NCBI GenBank assembly: GCA_964551875.1
Contig: CAZKEV010000001.1
Coordinates: 45,562-109,561, forward strand
DNA length: 64,000 bases
Direction: 5' to 3'
Origin: JACTUA01 sp964551875
GTDB lineage: Archaea > Halobacteriota > Methanomicrobia > Methanomicrobiales > JACTUA01
Positions 8,866 to 16,874 of this stretch are shown here, in pieces (position 1 is the stretch's first letter; each line of letters starts with the position of its first letter). Position numbers and translations under genes: made by a program. Under the pieces are notes generated by a model. It was not told the DNA's origin. It worked only from the letters and a program-made list of their open reading frames with translations, and did not search any database.

Positions 8866-9503
8866 TGGCGCGCAAAATCCTCATCATAAGCCCGCACACC
8901 GATGATGGAGAACTCGGTTGCGGGGGATCCGTCGCCCGGTTTGTTGAAGAAGGGGACGAGGTTTCATATGTTGCTCTCTCGTCCTGTGAGAAATCCATCC
9001 CTCCGGAATATCCCTGCGACATCCTGAAGCAGGAGGTTAGGAATGCCACCCAGGTTCTTGGCATCACCGAACCGGTCCTCTTCGAGTTCGAGGTCAGGGA
9101 ATTTCCCAGGCTCAGGCAGGAGATTCTCGACACCCTCATCTCTCTCCGGAACGAGATCCGGCCGGAGATCGTCTTCACTCCTTCCTCCTTCGATACCCAT
9201 CAGGATCACAAGACCACCCGTGAAGAGACCCTCCGGGCCTTCAAGCAATGCACAATTCTCGGTTACGAGCAGCCCTGGAACAACATAACTTTCAACACCC
9301 TTGCGTTCATTTCCCTGAAGGAACACCATATACAGAAAAAGATCGAGGCGCTCGGGTGTTACAAGACCCAGAAACACCGGGCATATCTCTCGGGTGATTT
9401 TATTCGAGGCCTCGCACTGACCCGGGGTGTCCAGATCGAAGAGAAGTATGCAGAGGCATTCGAGGTGATCAAGTGGGTCATGAGGTTATCGGGTGAGTCA
9501 TGA
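8865..9503 (+). CDS. PIG-L family N-acetylglucosamine deacetylase
   Basis: The 212-residue protein has the PIG-L/LmbE zinc site: SPHTDDGELGCGG near the N-terminus (His-x2-Asp-Asp) and HQDHKTTREE for the third ligand. Members remove the N-acetyl group of GlcNAc-containing compounds, for example in GPI anchors, mycothiol and bacillithiol (BshB). The ATG overlaps the stop of the BshC-like gene (TGATG), and an in-frame GTG is one codon further up. Its own stop overlaps the next start (ATGA). This tight coupling says that deacetylation and the BshC-like reaction work on the same compound or glycan. It would leave a free amine on the sugar. Confidence 0.88.
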   Translation: MARKILIISPHTDDGELGCGGSVARFVEEGDEVSYVALSSCEKSIPPEYPCDILKQEVRNATQVLGITEPVLFEFEVREFPRLRQEILDTLISLRNEIRPEIVFTPSSFDTHQDHKTTREETLRAFKQCTILGYEQPWNNITFNTLAFISLKEHHIQKKIEALGCYKTQKHRAYLSGDFIRGLALTRGVQIEEKYAEAFEVIKWVMRLSGES

Positions 9504-10591
9504 AATTGCTCATTGATGTGGCCCACCCGGCTCATGTACACTTTTTCAAGAATTTCCTCGGCGAGATGAGATCCCGGGGCCACGAGATTCTCGTCACCGC
9601 GAGGGACAAGGAGGTCACCCTTGCCTTACTTGATAAATACGGCATTCCATACATAAACAGGGGGTCGATCCAGAAAAGCGTCCTGAAGAAAGCCCTCTCT
9701 CTCATCAGGATCGATGCAAAGCTGTGGAAGATCGCCAGGGGATTTCAACCGGATCTCTTCCTTGGTATCCACAACCCCTACATTGCCCATGTCGGAGCGG
9801 TGATGAGAAGACCCTCGATCATCTTCACCGACACCGAGGGAGTGAAGGTGGCGAGCATGCTCACCTATCCCTTCGCAAGCGCCATCTGCACTCCGTCGTG
9901 TTTCCGGGAGGTCCTCGACCCGAGGAAACATGTCAGGTACAACGGCTACAAGGAACTCGCGTATCTCCATCCATCGCGCTTTACTCCACGGGAGGAGGAC
10001 CTCGGGGACATTGGGCTCTCGAGATCCGACGATTTCATCGTTTTGCGCTTTATTTCATGGGGCGCGATCCATGACACTTCCCTGAAAGGGATTCAGAGTG
10101 GTTCTGAGCTGGAGTTCATCAGGGCACTCGAGGAGTACGGGAAGGTGCTTCTCACCTCTGAACGTCCCCTTGCAGGGGATCTGGAGAAATACAGGGTTCG
10201 GATTTCACCCGAAAAGATCCATTCCCTTCTCTCCTTTGCACGGCTCTATATCGGCGAGGGTGGGACGATGGCGACCGAGGCGGCAGTCCTGGGGACGCCG
10301 GCGATCCATATTGAATCGACGGGAACGGGCCAGGCGACCGGTGAGACCTCCGGGAATTTTCTTGAACTCAGGGACAGGTACCACCTGCTCAGATTCTTCC
10401 CCGATCAGTACAGGGCACTTGATGAGGCTGTTGGAATACTCAAAAATTCAGAATCGAAGAGCGAATGGAAGAATAAACGCGAGTTGCTACTTCATGAGAA
10501 AATTGATGTCACAGCCTGGATGACCGATTTCGTCGAAAGATACCCTTCGAGTTTTCATGAATACCAGGGCACCGGTGGAATCGGGAGATGA
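9500..10591 (+). CDS. DUF354 family GT-B glycosyltransferase
   Basis: The 363-residue protein matches DUF354, a GT-B-fold family related to UDP-GlcNAc 2-epimerase and MurG-type enzymes. Seen: the N-terminal LIDVAHPAHVHFFKN loop, a Rossmann-like first domain, and the C-terminal donor-site segment YIGEGGTMATEAAVLGTPAIH followed by an acidic residue. Family members are found in archaeal surface-glycan clusters; no activity is firmly established to my knowledge. The start overlaps the PIG-L stop and the stop overlaps the deacetylase start, each by ATGA. In a bacillithiol-like pathway it would occupy the place of BshA, joining an N-acetylamino sugar to an acceptor; that is inference. Confidence 0.8.
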   Translation: MKLLIDVAHPAHVHFFKNFLGEMRSRGHEILVTARDKEVTLALLDKYGIPYINRGSIQKSVLKKALSLIRIDAKLWKIARGFQPDLFLGIHNPYIAHVGAVMRRPSIIFTDTEGVKVASMLTYPFASAICTPSCFREVLDPRKHVRYNGYKELAYLHPSRFTPREEDLGDIGLSRSDDFIVLRFISWGAIHDTSLKGIQSGSELEFIRALEEYGKVLLTSERPLAGDLEKYRVRISPEKIHSLLSFARLYIGEGGTMATEAAVLGTPAIHIESTGTGQATGETSGNFLELRDRYHLLRFFPDQYRALDEAVGILKNSESKSEWKNKRELLLHEKIDVTAWMTDFVERYPSSFHEYQGTGGIGR

Positions 10592-12219
10592 TCTCCTTTC
10601 ATCACCGTTCCAGTGATTCCTATGGTACTTACGGTATAGAGCATTTTTTCAGAAAATACGGTATCCCTGTTGACGTTAACCCCCCACAACCATCAAGGGT
10701 GAGCATTGGTTACGGGATAAGAAGCCCAGGCGAGAATTTTAGTATACTGATCCGCGAAAACGAGATCCTGGACGGGATAACGGGATCTCTGGAGGCACAG
10801 GGAAAAAAGGCCCCTCTCTTCGAGGTCCCTTCCGATACCGGTGATGACGGCCTTCCCCTGGCCTTCTATTCGTCAGGAGCTCTGAAATATCCCTGTATGA
10901 GTGTGACCGAGGCCGGAATTATTATCGGATTTGACCTCTTCAAGGAAACCGGACGCATTCTTTCCGGTTCTTTGGATAAGGTCAGGGAAAAACAGGGCAC
11001 TTCTGACCCGGATCCGTTTACTTCCGTCCCTCTGGTTGATTTCTACGAATCGCAATTATTCGATGCAATCCTCCGTGCCTACAAGAGAGCCGAGATCCCC
11101 CTCGTTCTGGTACCCTTCTGGCCTGACGGGAAAAAGTTCGCCGTCTGCCTGACCCATGACGTGGATGAGGTGAAAAAAACTTATCAGTGGCTGACGTATC
11201 CGGTAAAACTGATTAAAAGAGGTAATTTCAAAGGCCTGACACATCAGTTTTCTTCATTATTCAAGAAACTGAGGGGTAAGGAACCCTACTGGACGTTTGA
11301 TGAGCTGATTCCTCTCGAAGAACGGCTGGGGGTGGTTTCATCCTATTTCTTCCTGCAGGAAAATGCCAGGGTCCGAGTGCAGGAAAGGAAAACATGGAAA
11401 CACATGGGAAGGCGTTATCGATTGGATGACCCGGCAGTGAAACAGGTACTTGAAACTCTTCAATTAAAGGGGCACGATATCGGGCTTCACGGGTCTTATG
11501 ATTCCTACCTTGATGCGGCGTTGCTCTCAGAGGAGAAGAAGGAACTGGAGAAGATTCTCTCCGGGCATGTTTATGGAACGAGGCAGCACAATCTGAACTT
11601 CCGTTTTCCTGATACCTTATTGATCCAGGAAAAGGCTGGTCTTCTCTACGACTCCACCCTGGGCTTTAACAATACCCTCGGATTCCGCTGGGGAACATGT
11701 TTTCCCTTCTATCCTTTCGATCCGAAGGACCAGCGCGGATTGAACATCCTTGAAATCCCTCTGGTCATCCAGGATACGGTCTTTTTCAGGTATCAGGATC
11801 CATGGGGCGAATTTTTAAAACTGGTCAAGGAAATCCAGTCGTATCAGGGGGTTCTTACATTGCTCTGGCATCATGCGGTCTTTAATGACGATGAATTTCC
11901 CGGGTGGGGCCCCCTCTACAGCAGAATCATCGAGTTCTGCAAACAACAGGGTGCATGGGTTACGAATGGCAGGGAGATTGCGGAATGGTGGAAAGGGAGG
12001 GAGTCCATCCGAATAAAAGCTGAATTTGATGGATTTACCATGAAAATCAGGCCTATTCCTGGGGATCATGACATCGCGATATATTTACCGGGACCATGGT
12101 CGGTGGAAAAAATCACAAATGCAGGGCTCGTGGAATTTGATCACCAGATAATGGTAATCCGACCGGACGACTCCGCGGAAGGGAGTGGGATCGAGATACA
12201 ATTTTCAGGGACCAAATAA
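10588..12219 (+). CDS. Polysaccharide deacetylase family protein (NodB-like)
   Basis: The 543-residue protein has an N-terminal alpha/beta domain of about 170 residues and a NodB homology domain from about 183. Metal and catalytic residues are present: LTHDVDE (His190, Asp191, Asp193), HDIGLHGSYDS (His296 and His301), RQHNLNFRFP in place of the usual Arg-containing motif, and LWHHAVF (about 429) for the C-terminal His. It has no signal peptide, so it should act in the cytoplasm on an activated precursor or lipid-linked glycan. It is the last gene of the coupled run that starts with the BshC-like gene (ATGA overlap). A C-terminal extension of about 80 residues looks like a small beta domain. 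Confidence 0.8.
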   Translation: MISFHHRSSDSYGTYGIEHFFRKYGIPVDVNPPQPSRVSIGYGIRSPGENFSILIRENEILDGITGSLEAQGKKAPLFEVPSDTGDDGLPLAFYSSGALKYPCMSVTEAGIIIGFDLFKETGRILSGSLDKVREKQGTSDPDPFTSVPLVDFYESQLFDAILRAYKRAEIPLVLVPFWPDGKKFAVCLTHDVDEVKKTYQWLTYPVKLIKRGNFKGLTHQFSSLFKKLRGKEPYWTFDELIPLEERLGVVSSYFFLQENARVRVQERKTWKHMGRRYRLDDPAVKQVLETLQLKGHDIGLHGSYDSYLDAALLSEEKKELEKILSGHVYGTRQHNLNFRFPDTLLIQEKAGLLYDSTLGFNNTLGFRWGTCFPFYPFDPKDQRGLNILEIPLVIQDTVFFRYQDPWGEFLKLVKEIQSYQGVLTLLWHHAVFNDDEFPGWGPLYSRIIEFCKQQGAWVTNGREIAEWWKGRESIRIKAEFDGFTMKIRPIPGDHDIAIYLPGPWSVEKITNAGLVEFDHQIMVIRPDDSAEGSGIEIQFSGTK

Positions 12220-12354
12220 CTGCAATATTTGATAAACAGATCAATTTATCTGATAAATAAATATAATATAAGAATAATACTATTTCTTAAAATATATAAA
12301 ATATCGATGCGATATTAATTATGATCACAGACAAGAATTATAGAACTGAGTCCG
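12220..12354 (+). promoter_or_regulatory. AT-rich promoter region of the first GNAT gene
   Basis: This 135-bp gap is extremely AT-rich and contains several TATA-like runs, for example AAATATATAAAATAT at about 12290-12304, some 50 bp before the ATG. It separates the coupled deacetylase run from the first GNAT/FemAB-like gene, so transcription probably restarts here. No Shine-Dalgarno-like sequence precedes the ATG. Confidence 0.45.
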
Positions 12355-13374
12355 ATGATGAAATTTGAGATCCATGTTGCACAGGATAATGAAGCCGGTT
12401 TATGGGATCAGATAAATGACAGTTCTGCCCATGGATCCCCGTTTCATACGTGGAAGTGGCTGAAAATAGCCGAGCGACATTCAAATTCGAAGCTTGTTCC
12501 GATCATCGGTTTTAGGGATGACGAACCCCTGGGGATATTTCCCCTCTTTTTTGGGAAAAAATACTTCGTTCGATTTGTATTTTCTCCCCCTCCCCGTACT
12601 GCACTCCTGTACCTGGGTCCTGTTCTGGCCAATTATGATAATCTAAGACAGGAACGAAAGGAGTACTTCTTTTCCGAGTTCCAAAGTAGGGTTGATCAAT
12701 ATATTACCGACTCGCTTTCCCCGGGCTATACCTACATCGCTCTTCCTTACGGGCTGTCCGATCCCCGCCCGTTCAAATGGTCAGGCTATTCCATCGGCCA
12801 GACGTATGATTATTCGACGAACCTGAATGGCAGTATTGATGATGTCTGGCTGAGGTTCAAGCCCAAATTACGAAAGGATATAGATAGGGCGGAAAGAAAG
12901 GGAATCCACGCTGAAGAGGGTGGTAAAAAGGAGCTCGAGATCATTTACGACCTTCTCGTGGAAAGGTATCGCGAACAGAACAGGGTTGTGAAGGTGCCTA
13001 AAAACTATCTTTTCGACCTCCATGATACTTTCCCTCAAAATATGAAGATCTTCGTGGCAAAATCAGATGACCAGATCATCACGGGATCGGTTGAAATCCT
13101 CCACCGGGATGCATTGCTGAGCTGGATAGGATCACCCAAGCCCAAAGATGAGAAGTATCAGTCCCCCAACGAGGTGCTCACATGGGAAATCATGAAATAT
13201 TCTTATGAACATGGCCTGAAGAAGAATATCCAGCTTGGTACTGCAGGGAATGAGAGATTGTCAAAATATTATTCGAAATTTAACCGGGACCTCAACGTGC
13301 GCTTTACAGCCAAAAAAACCACCCCGGTCACGAAAATAATGGAGATCGTGTACTGTTCGGTGCTGAGCCGGTAA
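12355..13374 (+). CDS. GNAT-superfamily (FemAB/BioF2-like) transferase, copy 1
   Basis: The 339-residue protein has the double-GNAT layout of the FemAB-like family used in surface polymers. An N-terminal signature is shared by all three paralogues in this locus (HGSPFHTWKWLKIAERHS), followed by FSPPPRTALLYLGPV, a central basic helix (FKPKLRKDIDRAERKGI) and a C-terminal IGSPKPKDEKYQSPNEVLTWEIMKY-type block. Such enzymes move aminoacyl or acyl groups onto amines of sugars or peptides; donor and acceptor are unknown here. It follows genes that would expose free amines (PIG-L and NodB types), so N-acylation of the deacetylated sugar is a reasonable inference. Copies 2 and 3 are at 13445 and 16875. 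Confidence 0.8.
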   Translation: MMKFEIHVAQDNEAGLWDQINDSSAHGSPFHTWKWLKIAERHSNSKLVPIIGFRDDEPLGIFPLFFGKKYFVRFVFSPPPRTALLYLGPVLANYDNLRQERKEYFFSEFQSRVDQYITDSLSPGYTYIALPYGLSDPRPFKWSGYSIGQTYDYSTNLNGSIDDVWLRFKPKLRKDIDRAERKGIHAEEGGKKELEIIYDLLVERYREQNRVVKVPKNYLFDLHDTFPQNMKIFVAKSDDQIITGSVEILHRDALLSWIGSPKPKDEKYQSPNEVLTWEIMKYSYEHGLKKNIQLGTAGNERLSKYYSKFNRDLNVRFTAKKTTPVTKIMEIVYCSVLSR

Positions 13375-13444
13375 AATCACTTTCGGGTCCTTATTCGATG
13401 GAGAATATTTCATTAACGTTCAGGGAAATATAATCTTAAAACCT

Positions 13445-14452
13445 ATGGACATTGATTTGAAGATTGCCACTGAGGATGATTCCAAGGGCTGGGATGATAT
13501 CGTACATTCCTCTCCGCACGGAACCATCTTTCACACCTGGAAGTGGCTCAAGATCGTTGAGAGGCACAGGGGCTGCACATTTTACCCGCTTATTGCGTAC
13601 CGGGATACCTCTCTTTATGCGATATACCCGATTTTTCTCCAGAAGAAGGGTATTTTCCGAATCGCCCTTTCCCCCCCCTCCCATGCATACCTCCTCTACC
13701 TCGGGCCGGTCATTATCGACTATGAGAAGAAAAAGCAGGATAAAAAGGAGAGCATTTTCATCGAGCTCCAGCGCGAGGTTGATAAATTCATTTTTGAGAG
13801 GATGAAATGTAGATATTCAAGAATACGCCTTTCACCCGGATTAAACGATTCAAGGCCATTACAATGGAATAATTATACGGTGACCCCCCTGTATACCCTC
13901 CGGACAGGTCTTGGGATTGGCAAGGAGCAGATTCTCGAAAGATTTGACAGGAAACTCCGGGTAAGCCTGAACCGGGCAATAAAGGAGGGAGTTGTCGTCC
14001 GAGAAGGAAAGAGGGAGGATTTGCTTCTGGTCGAGGAGAACCTGACCCGGAGACGAAAGGATCAGAGTCTTCCATCGACCGATCACGTCGGATATCTCCT
14101 CGACCTGTATGATCATTTTCATGACAACATGAAAATATTCCTGGCATATCACCAGGATGAACTCGTGGGAAGCCTCGTGGCCCTCGTCTACAGGGATATC
14201 ATGCACCTCTGGATAGGGACCCCGAAAAGCGAATTAAAAGGCGTATATCCCAATGATCTCGTCCAGTGGGAGGCGATGAAGTGGGCCTGCGACCACCAGC
14301 TCACCTATTTCGAAAGCATGGATGCCGGGGATGATCTCCGGCTAAGGGCGTACAAGTCAAAATGGAACCCCGATCCCCTAATCTGGTTCTCTGCAGAGAA
14401 ATACTCCTCCCCGTTGTTCAGGATTGGAGAACGGCTTTTCATGAAGAAGTAA
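13445..14452 (+). CDS. GNAT-superfamily (FemAB/BioF2-like) transferase, copy 2
   Basis: This 335-residue paralogue lies 70 bp after copy 1. It shares HGTIFHTWKWLKIVERH, LSPPSHAYLLYLGPV, a basic central helix (FDRKLRVSLNRAIKEG) and IGTPKSELKGVYPNDLVQWEAMKW, the acyl-donor half of the family fold. The protein is soluble with no signal peptide. The copies are clearly diverged, so they probably use different donors or acceptors rather than being a fresh duplication. GATATAATC-like AT-rich sequence lies just before the ATG, so it may have its own promoter or be read through from copy 1. Confidence 0.8.
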   Translation: MDIDLKIATEDDSKGWDDIVHSSPHGTIFHTWKWLKIVERHRGCTFYPLIAYRDTSLYAIYPIFLQKKGIFRIALSPPSHAYLLYLGPVIIDYEKKKQDKKESIFIELQREVDKFIFERMKCRYSRIRLSPGLNDSRPLQWNNYTVTPLYTLRTGLGIGKEQILERFDRKLRVSLNRAIKEGVVVREGKREDLLLVEENLTRRRKDQSLPSTDHVGYLLDLYDHFHDNMKIFLAYHQDELVGSLVALVYRDIMHLWIGTPKSELKGVYPNDLVQWEAMKWACDHQLTYFESMDAGDDLRLRAYKSKWNPDPLIWFSAEKYSSPLFRIGERLFMKK

Positions 14453-14977
14453 GACACTGAAGACAGTGGTATGGTTTGATAACCATATCACTAAATCTCC
14501 CCTTTTTGAGGTTCTTTTCAGAAAAAACGAGCTTTATATATCCCCAATAGGTTCTCATATAATATATTTCCTTGAGGATCATGCTCTCAAATTTTCGGCA
14601 TCTGCCGAAGTCCCTCAAAATTAGAACCTTTTTAAAAAGCTTCAAAGCGAGGTAGGTTCCATATGAAACCATTTCCCATCCACACGAATTATGCCCGGGA
14701 ACGCACCCGGGCCATGCCCGAGAAGATCAGGGCTCACCCATGAGATACATCTGCTCTGGGGTGGGCTCCTAGGGTGCAGCATAACAATAACGGCATTCCC
14801 ATATCTCCGGATCCTCCGGGGCGAGGTGCGGGCCGATCCGCACGCAGTGCAGGGGATCAGAGGAGGATCGGATACCATGAAGAGGGGGAGGATATTTGGG
14901 TATGTCAGGGTTAGGTTAGGGGAGGGTGAAAGTGAGGGTAGTTTCATTCCCCAATATTCGGAATATAAAAAATTTGT
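14453..14977. other. 525-bp gap: hairpin and GC-rich repeat copy 1
   Basis: No credible gene. Near its left end an AT-rich part holds the perfect hairpin TTCGGCA-TC-TGCCGAA (14594-14609), between two AAAATT/CTCAAAA stretches. From about 14690 the composition turns GC-rich. At 14792-14829 lies one copy of a direct repeat whose other copy is at 16525-16562; both encode AFPYLRILRGEVR in one frame, so they may be remnants of the same lost gene. The copies bracket the DPBB-SH3 gene. Confidence 0.5.
14792..14829 (+). repeat. Direct repeat flanking the DPBB-SH3 gene, copy 1
   Basis: GGCATTCCCATATCTCCGGA and the following bases are shared with 16525-16562 with very few differences (23 identical bases, then CGGGGCGAGGTG after one change). 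The two copies are direct, 1.73 kb apart, and enclose the gene at 14978-16198. Similarity fades within about 100 bp. This may be the trace of an insertion or duplication that brought in the gene. Confidence 0.7.
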
Positions 14978-16198
14978 TTAGGTCATTTTCTTCTTCATGA
15001 CCACTACTGCCACCATTACTCCACCCAATATTGCTATGGGGACCGTAACTGTCGGAAATTCAGGGACAGACCCTCCACCATCCCACCCAAGAGGGATGAT
15101 CTCTCCTGTATTTTTAACCTGGATTCGATATGGACTGGAAGGAATATCTTTTACCTTACCAGATGCAAGTGTCAAGATTTGAATGTAATCAGACCCCGGA
15201 GGATCGTATAACGATTCTGCAAAGAGTGTGAAATCTGCATTTGGGTCGGCACCAGGCCTTGGTGTCATTGTAATTAGATAATCACCGGTTTTTAAACCTT
15301 TGAATTTAATACCCGCTTTAAGAACTCCATTTGATTCATATTCGCTATATTCTGTTCCAGGAATCTGGTTGGTGAACTTTGATCCGATCAGTCCCTCGGG
15401 GTCCTCCACCGTAAAGTATGCCGGGCCATACACAATGACTTTTCCTCCGGCCCATAAGAATTCAACTGTTACCCAATCGTTATTAGTCATTCCAAGATCA
15501 GAGAATGTGCCATCGGCTAAATCAATTCCTGCAGGATTAGAGGGACTTCTTTTTTGTGCAGACCATCCGGAAGAACCGCTATCCCATTGAATTTTCCACC
15601 ACGAGTATGTTATTCCACTAACAATACCCGTCTCTGGGCCGGAAATCACCGTACCAATATCGCTCGTGGATACCGATCCACTTTCGCTCCCACCAGGTGT
15701 TGTTCTGACTTTTAATCCATCAATAGTTGGGCGAACGCGATCGTTTGTTTTCAATATATCCGAACCAGCAGAGGTTATGAGAAGATTCGTCTCATCAAAT
15801 CCGCCGTTATAATCATTTAGATAAGCGGCTTGCGCTTCAGGAGTTCCTTGAGGAAGATCCTGCCACATTTCTCGTTCTTCGGGGAGGTTCCAATAGTCAT
15901 CCCTTGTATTCCATGGTCCTGTATCCCATACAGGCGCCACAACAGATTTTCCTTTGTAGGTCAGTCGTACTTGGAATCCATTCCCTCCATTACGACTTAG
16001 CACCGTCCTTGAAGGTAAACCCACGAAATGATCATTTGATTGGATAAGATGCCCATTTGCAGTTGTTTTTCCGACAAGACCTTCTCTAGTAGCATATACG
16101 GTGTAACTAACACCAGCATTAACAGGGAGAATTACCAACCCACTAACTCCCAAAATAACAATTAAAATAAAAATAATTATGATTTCTTTTTTCTTCAT
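14978..16198 (-). CDS. Secreted DPBB-SH3 protein with PEF-CTERM sorting tail
   Basis: The 406-residue protein has a signal peptide (cleavage near VNA-GV, residue 28). At about 30-130 lies a double-psi beta-barrel-like domain (TTANGHLIQSNDHFVGLPS, then APVWDTGPW), a fold known from RlpA and expansin-type wall proteins. A bacterial SH3-like domain follows at about 155-215 (GLKVRTTPGG, YSWWKIQWDSGSSGWS), then a beta-rich region. The tail VPEFPTVTVPIAILGGVMVAVVVMKKKM is a PEF motif, a hydrophobic helix and a basic end, the archaeosortase signal. It is thus probably cut and lipid-anchored by the archaeosortase at 35602. It is the only minus-strand gene in this stretch and is flanked by the direct repeat noted at 14792 and 16525. 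Confidence 0.78.
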   Translation of the reverse strand: MKKKEIIIIFILIVILGVSGLVILPVNAGVSYTVYATREGLVGKTTANGHLIQSNDHFVGLPSRTVLSRNGGNGFQVRLTYKGKSVVAPVWDTGPWNTRDDYWNLPEEREMWQDLPQGTPEAQAAYLNDYNGGFDETNLLITSAGSDILKTNDRVRPTIDGLKVRTTPGGSESGSVSTSDIGTVISGPETGIVSGITYSWWKIQWDSGSSGWSAQKRSPSNPAGIDLADGTFSDLGMTNNDWVTVEFLWAGGKVIVYGPAYFTVEDPEGLIGSKFTNQIPGTEYSEYESNGVLKAGIKFKGLKTGDYLITMTPRPGADPNADFTLFAESLYDPPGSDYIQILTLASGKVKDIPSSPYRIQVKNTGEIIPLGWDGGGSVPEFPTVTVPIAILGGVMVAVVVMKKKMT

Positions 16199-16524
16199 CC
16201 TTGCATTCCTCCATGTTTCATTCTACCATCGAGAATTTCCATAACCATCAGCCATATCAGCTCTCGCAGGTCCAGAAAGAATAGAACTCTGAAGTGTTAG
16301 ACTGAGCGCTGAACGGAGCGAGAACAACCCCGCGAGCAACAGAGCAGTATCCCTCATGCTATATAAAACATGTTATATTTTCCACGGTTGAATACTTCAT
16401 AAAAATGCAAAGATTTGGAATTCGATGCAGCTATCATAGTTTTTATATTACCTCTGGATAATAAAAAATTTTAACGGACTCCCTCCTAACACCACTGGTC
16501 CGATGTCTTCGGGCCATCAATACT

Positions 16525-16562
16525 GGCATTCCCATATCTCCGGATCCTTCGGGGCGAGGTGA
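16525..16562 (+). repeat. Direct repeat flanking the DPBB-SH3 gene, copy 2
   Basis: This is the partner of the copy at 14792. Its shared frame reads ILAFPYLRILRGEVR before diverging to a stop 15 codons later. It lies downstream of the DPBB-SH3 promoter region and about 310 bp before GNAT copy 3. Confidence 0.7.
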
Positions 16563-16779
16563 GGACCAACCTGCACCAAGGACAAGGGAGCAGGTGCGGT
16601 CCATGAGGAGAGGGAGTATCATCCAAGGTTGCGTGGCCTGCTATGGCCATATACTGTTCGAATTAATGGATATTCTTGCATTACCATTAGGATGAGGATA
16701 ACTAATTGGAATTTTTTTATGAGTGTGTGCGCACACTTTCTCTCATCCAATTCTTCTTACAAATAAACACGCATGAGAG

Positions 16780-16829
16780 AAATCACACAACAATTGCTCC
16801 GCCCCGTGCTTTGTTTCGTTGTGTGATTT
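16780..16829. repeat. Perfect 12-bp stem-loop upstream of GNAT copy 3
   Basis: AAATCACACAAC (16780-16791) and GTTGTGTGATTT (16818-16829) are exact reverse complements separated by 26 bp. A few bases outside, CGC and GCG could lengthen the stem with a bulge. A separate palindrome, GTGTGCGCACAC, lies at 16725-16736. The stem-loop ends 45 bp before the ATG, so it could be in the 5' leader or be an operator or a mobile-element end. Confidence 0.6.
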
Positions 16830-16874
16830 GCGCGTCTTCTTATTTCAAAACATTAATATAAAGTTTTCTCGAAT

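Larger units (their letters stand above)
16199..16874. other. 676-bp gap: repeat copy 2, palindrome and stem-loop
   Basis: No credible gene. It contains the second copy of the direct repeat (16525-16562), a 12-bp palindrome GTGTGCGCACAC (16725-16736) and a perfect 12-bp inverted repeat (16780-16791 with 16818-16829). The rest is AT-rich. The promoter of the minus-strand DPBB-SH3 gene should lie at the left and that of GNAT copy 3 at the right. Confidence 0.5.

Noticed and set aside
16290..16360. tRNA-like segment (GAGCGCTGAACGGAGCGAGAAC)
   Set aside because: It has no T-loop GTTCRA and no cloverleaf pairing by eye; no tRNA was found anywhere in the window.
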